From Blastocatellia bacterium (lineage in GTDB: Bacteria > Acidobacteriota > Blastocatellia > Pyrinomonadales > Pyrinomonadaceae), in contig PSRF01000046.1 of assembly GCA_003175865.1 (NCBI GenBank), positions 1 through 8,240 of the forward strand: a stretch of DNA of 8,240 nucleotides. The letters run 5' to 3'. A program made the translations under genes and the position numbers. Shown here piece after piece: positions 6,962 to 8,240 of this stretch; position 1 is the first letter of the stretch, and every line of letters starts with the position of its first letter. Under the pieces are notes generated by a model that worked only from the letters and a program-made list of their open reading frames with translations, was not told the DNA's origin and did not search any database.

Positions 6962-7295
6962 ATTCCCGAAAAACGTTTGGGAAAAAGTCCGCGCCGTGGC
7001 CCCGACGAGCAGATTCTTCTGTCGTCCACCTATGCAAAGCTAGGGACAACCCGCAAAAACACGCGAGGTCTTCCAGCAGCTTGAACACGGGAAACAATAC
7101 GTTTCGTCGTTTGGATTTGCGATTCTTCACGCCGCCCTGGGTGAGCGCGATAAAGCACTCGCATTACTTGAAAACGCGTACGCAGCGCACGACCAACAAT
7201 TAATCTGGCTACGAGTAGAAAGCGGGGGAATGTTGAAACCATTGGCTGCTGAGCCGCGCTTCGAAGACCTGCTAAGGCGTGTTGGGTTGAAATAG
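6962..7295 (+). pseudogene. Collapsed remnant of a second TPR Ser/Thr kinase gene
   Basis: Directly after the intact kinase, frame reading recovers DEQILLSSTYAKLG (7004-7045). One surplus G in the GGG at 7043-7045 then shifts to GQPAKTREVFQQLEHGKQY, HAALGERDKALALLENAY and AAHDQQLIWLR, ending EPRFEDLLRRVGLK and TAG at 7293-7295. This aligns end to end with the last roughly 90 residues of the intact kinase (DAQIMLAQAYAFAG, SGKEY, DDRDKAFASLESAY, HDQQLIWLR, DPRYESLVRRIGL) but is clearly diverged, so it is a paralogue's tail and not a recent copy. At the 5' end, TAAGGAC-AT-TCCCGAA (from 6955) mirrors the intact kinase's TAAGGAC-ATGAC-TCCCGAA with three bases lost at the start codon. After a short shift WEKVRA (6978-6995) resembles the usual N-terminal PERW..V segment. 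The catalytic, membrane and TolB parts are absent. The tail is well supported; the N-terminal trace is tentative. Confidence 0.75.
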
Positions 7296-7392
7296 AAACT
7301 TTTCATAGCTCATGTGCAAAACAACTTCCAGGTCGTAGCCGCCACCATAATCAGATATCAAAATAACTTTTTCTCACCACCCTCCATTCAGC

Positions 7393-7398
7393 TATGAT
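7393..7398 (+). promoter_or_regulatory. Possible -10 element of the permease gene
   Basis: TATGAT lies 21 bases before the permease ATG, in the 124-base gap after the kinase remnant. The expected -35 position (near 7370-7375, TTTCTC) is a poor match, so support is weak. If real, the transcript leader would be about 15 nt or less, fitting the absence of a ribosome site before 7420. Confidence 0.25.
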
Positions 7399-7419
7399 GT
7401 CTCTCCTTCCAAAAAACGA

Positions 7420-8240
7420 ATGAGTCAAACATCTACGGAACAAGAGAAAGACCATCTACTGCGAAGGTTCGGTCTCGTTCAGGCGACTGCACTGAACATG
7501 TCCAACATGATCGGCGTTGGACCATTCATTACCATCCCGCTGCTAATGTCGGCGCTTGGCGGTCCGCAGGCGATGCTCGGCTGGCTCGTCGCGATCTTGA
7601 TTGCCATACCTGACGGCATGGTCTGGAGCGAACTGGGCGCAGCGATGCCCGGCTCTGGCGGTTCCTATCTCTACTTGCGCGAAGGTTATGGTCATCAAAC
7701 GTTCGGTAGACTCCTCGCCTTCCTTTTTATCTGGCAATTCATTGTGAGTGGCCCACTCGAGATCGCCTCGGGCTACATTGGATTCGCCAGATACACCGGT
7801 TATATCTGGCACGGGATCACAAGTCAGCAAACATTCCTGGTGGCCGCTGCTGTCGGAATAGTAAACATACTTCTGCTGTATCGCCGGATTACTTCGATCG
7901 GTAAGATCACTGTCAGTCTCTGGATTGGAACGTTGCTCACCACTCTCGCCGTGATTGTCACCGGAGTACTGCACTTCAGCGCCGCCAGAGCTTTCGATTT
8001 TCCTCCTCGAGCGTTTAGTTTTTCGATAGGTTTTCTGTTCGGACTCGGAGCGGCGGCAAGGATAGGAGTCTACGACTACCTCGGTTACTACGACGTTTGT
8101 TACATCGGCGATGAAGTTAAGGATCCAGGCCGCACTATTCCACGCTCGATCATCATCAGCGTGATTGCGGTAGCGCTGATCTACTTCGCCATTAACCTGT
8201 CGATGATCGGAGTCGTCTCGTGGCGAGAGTTTGTTCCTTA
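7420..8240 (+). CDS. APC-superfamily amino acid/polyamine permease, N-terminal part (runs off the window)
   Basis: The frame is open from the ATG at 7420 to the window edge, giving 273 residues and about seven transmembrane helices (near 20-46, 51-70, 96-118, 139-154, 161-183, 198-218, 244-266) of the expected 12 or so. TM1 has the unwound substrate-site motif family of APC carriers (NMIGVGPF, residues 29-36), followed by the conserved ELGAAMPGSGGSYLYLREGYG block (71-91). The later cytoplasmic loop GDEVKDPGRTIPRS (240-253) is also diagnostic. Such inner-membrane carriers move amino acids or polyamines with protons or by exchange; the substrate cannot be told from this half. The start is chosen because the short polar MSQTSTEQEKDHLLRRFGL lead precedes TM1 at normal family distance. 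No Shine-Dalgarno is visible; a 9-codon frame (7394-7423) overlaps this start as ATGA. It is probably separate from the kinase locus. Confidence 0.92.
   Translation, partial: MSQTSTEQEKDHLLRRFGLVQATALNMSNMIGVGPFITIPLLMSALGGPQAMLGWLVAILIAIPDGMVWSELGAAMPGSGGSYLYLREGYGHQTFGRLLAFLFIWQFIVSGPLEIASGYIGFARYTGYIWHGITSQQTFLVAAAVGIVNILLLYRRITSIGKITVSLWIGTLLTTLAVIVTGVLHFSAARAFDFPPRAFSFSIGFLFGLGAAARIGVYDYLGYYDVCYIGDEVKDPGRTIPRSIIISVIAVALIYFAINLSMIGVVSWREFVP

Noticed and set aside
7030..7242. 70-codon minus-strand frame after the kinase
   Set aside because: The + strand here translates, with one frameshift, into a clear kinase TPR tail; the antisense frame is a shadow.
1..8240. CRISPR array, phage structural genes or a toxin-antitoxin pair
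   Set aside because: No regularly spaced repeats and no such protein motifs were seen on either strand.

Overview
The window looks like a chromosomal piece from a soil-type Acidobacteriota, plausibly Blastocatellia-like. This is inferred from gene content alone: a TIGR02999-type ECF sigma factor next to a very large Ser/Thr kinase with TolB-like and TPR regions, a secreted PAP2/vanadium-haloperoxidase-like protein, a double PRC-barrel protein and an APC permease. GC content is moderate and codon use is similar across these genes. No taxonomic marker gene is present, so the assignment is tentative.

Layout. Positions 1-311 hold the 3' end of an unrecognised, probably secreted beta-rich protein (+). 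Positions 312-589 contain no convincing gene. Positions 590-634 are the 3' half of a tRNA-Lys(UUU), running exactly from the anticodon loop to the CCA with no 5' half, which is the typical signature of an integrated element's far-end attachment site. The DNA to its left is therefore probably the edge of a genomic island. A hairpin follows. Two minus-strand genes come next: a two-PRC-barrel protein (721-1566), and a vanadium-haloperoxidase/PAP2-like secreted protein (1935-3189) that is broken by one extra base in a four-A run and followed by a good intrinsic terminator.

From about 3380 everything runs on the + strand: a candidate promoter, an ECF sigma factor (3489-4076), a striking perfect 40-bp inverted repeat with a 29-nt loop (4136-4244), and an 899-aa membrane-anchored Ser/Thr kinase (4258-6957). 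Immediately after the kinase lies the debris of a second kinase of the same type. Its translational start context and its C-terminal TPR tail are still readable, but the middle is gone. The window ends inside an APC-superfamily permease (7420 to the edge).

How the parts relate. The sigma factor and kinase form a common acidobacterial signalling pair. The kinase catalytic domain should face the cytoplasm, and the TolB-like/TPR part should lie beyond a single membrane span. The perfect inverted repeat sits between them and buries the only strong Shine-Dalgarno-like hexamer upstream of the kinase, so it may uncouple or control kinase translation. The kinase remnant implies that this was once a tandem kinase array. 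I see no complete undescribed system. The observations most worth following up are the attachment-site scar, the nested inverted repeat and the collapsed second kinase.
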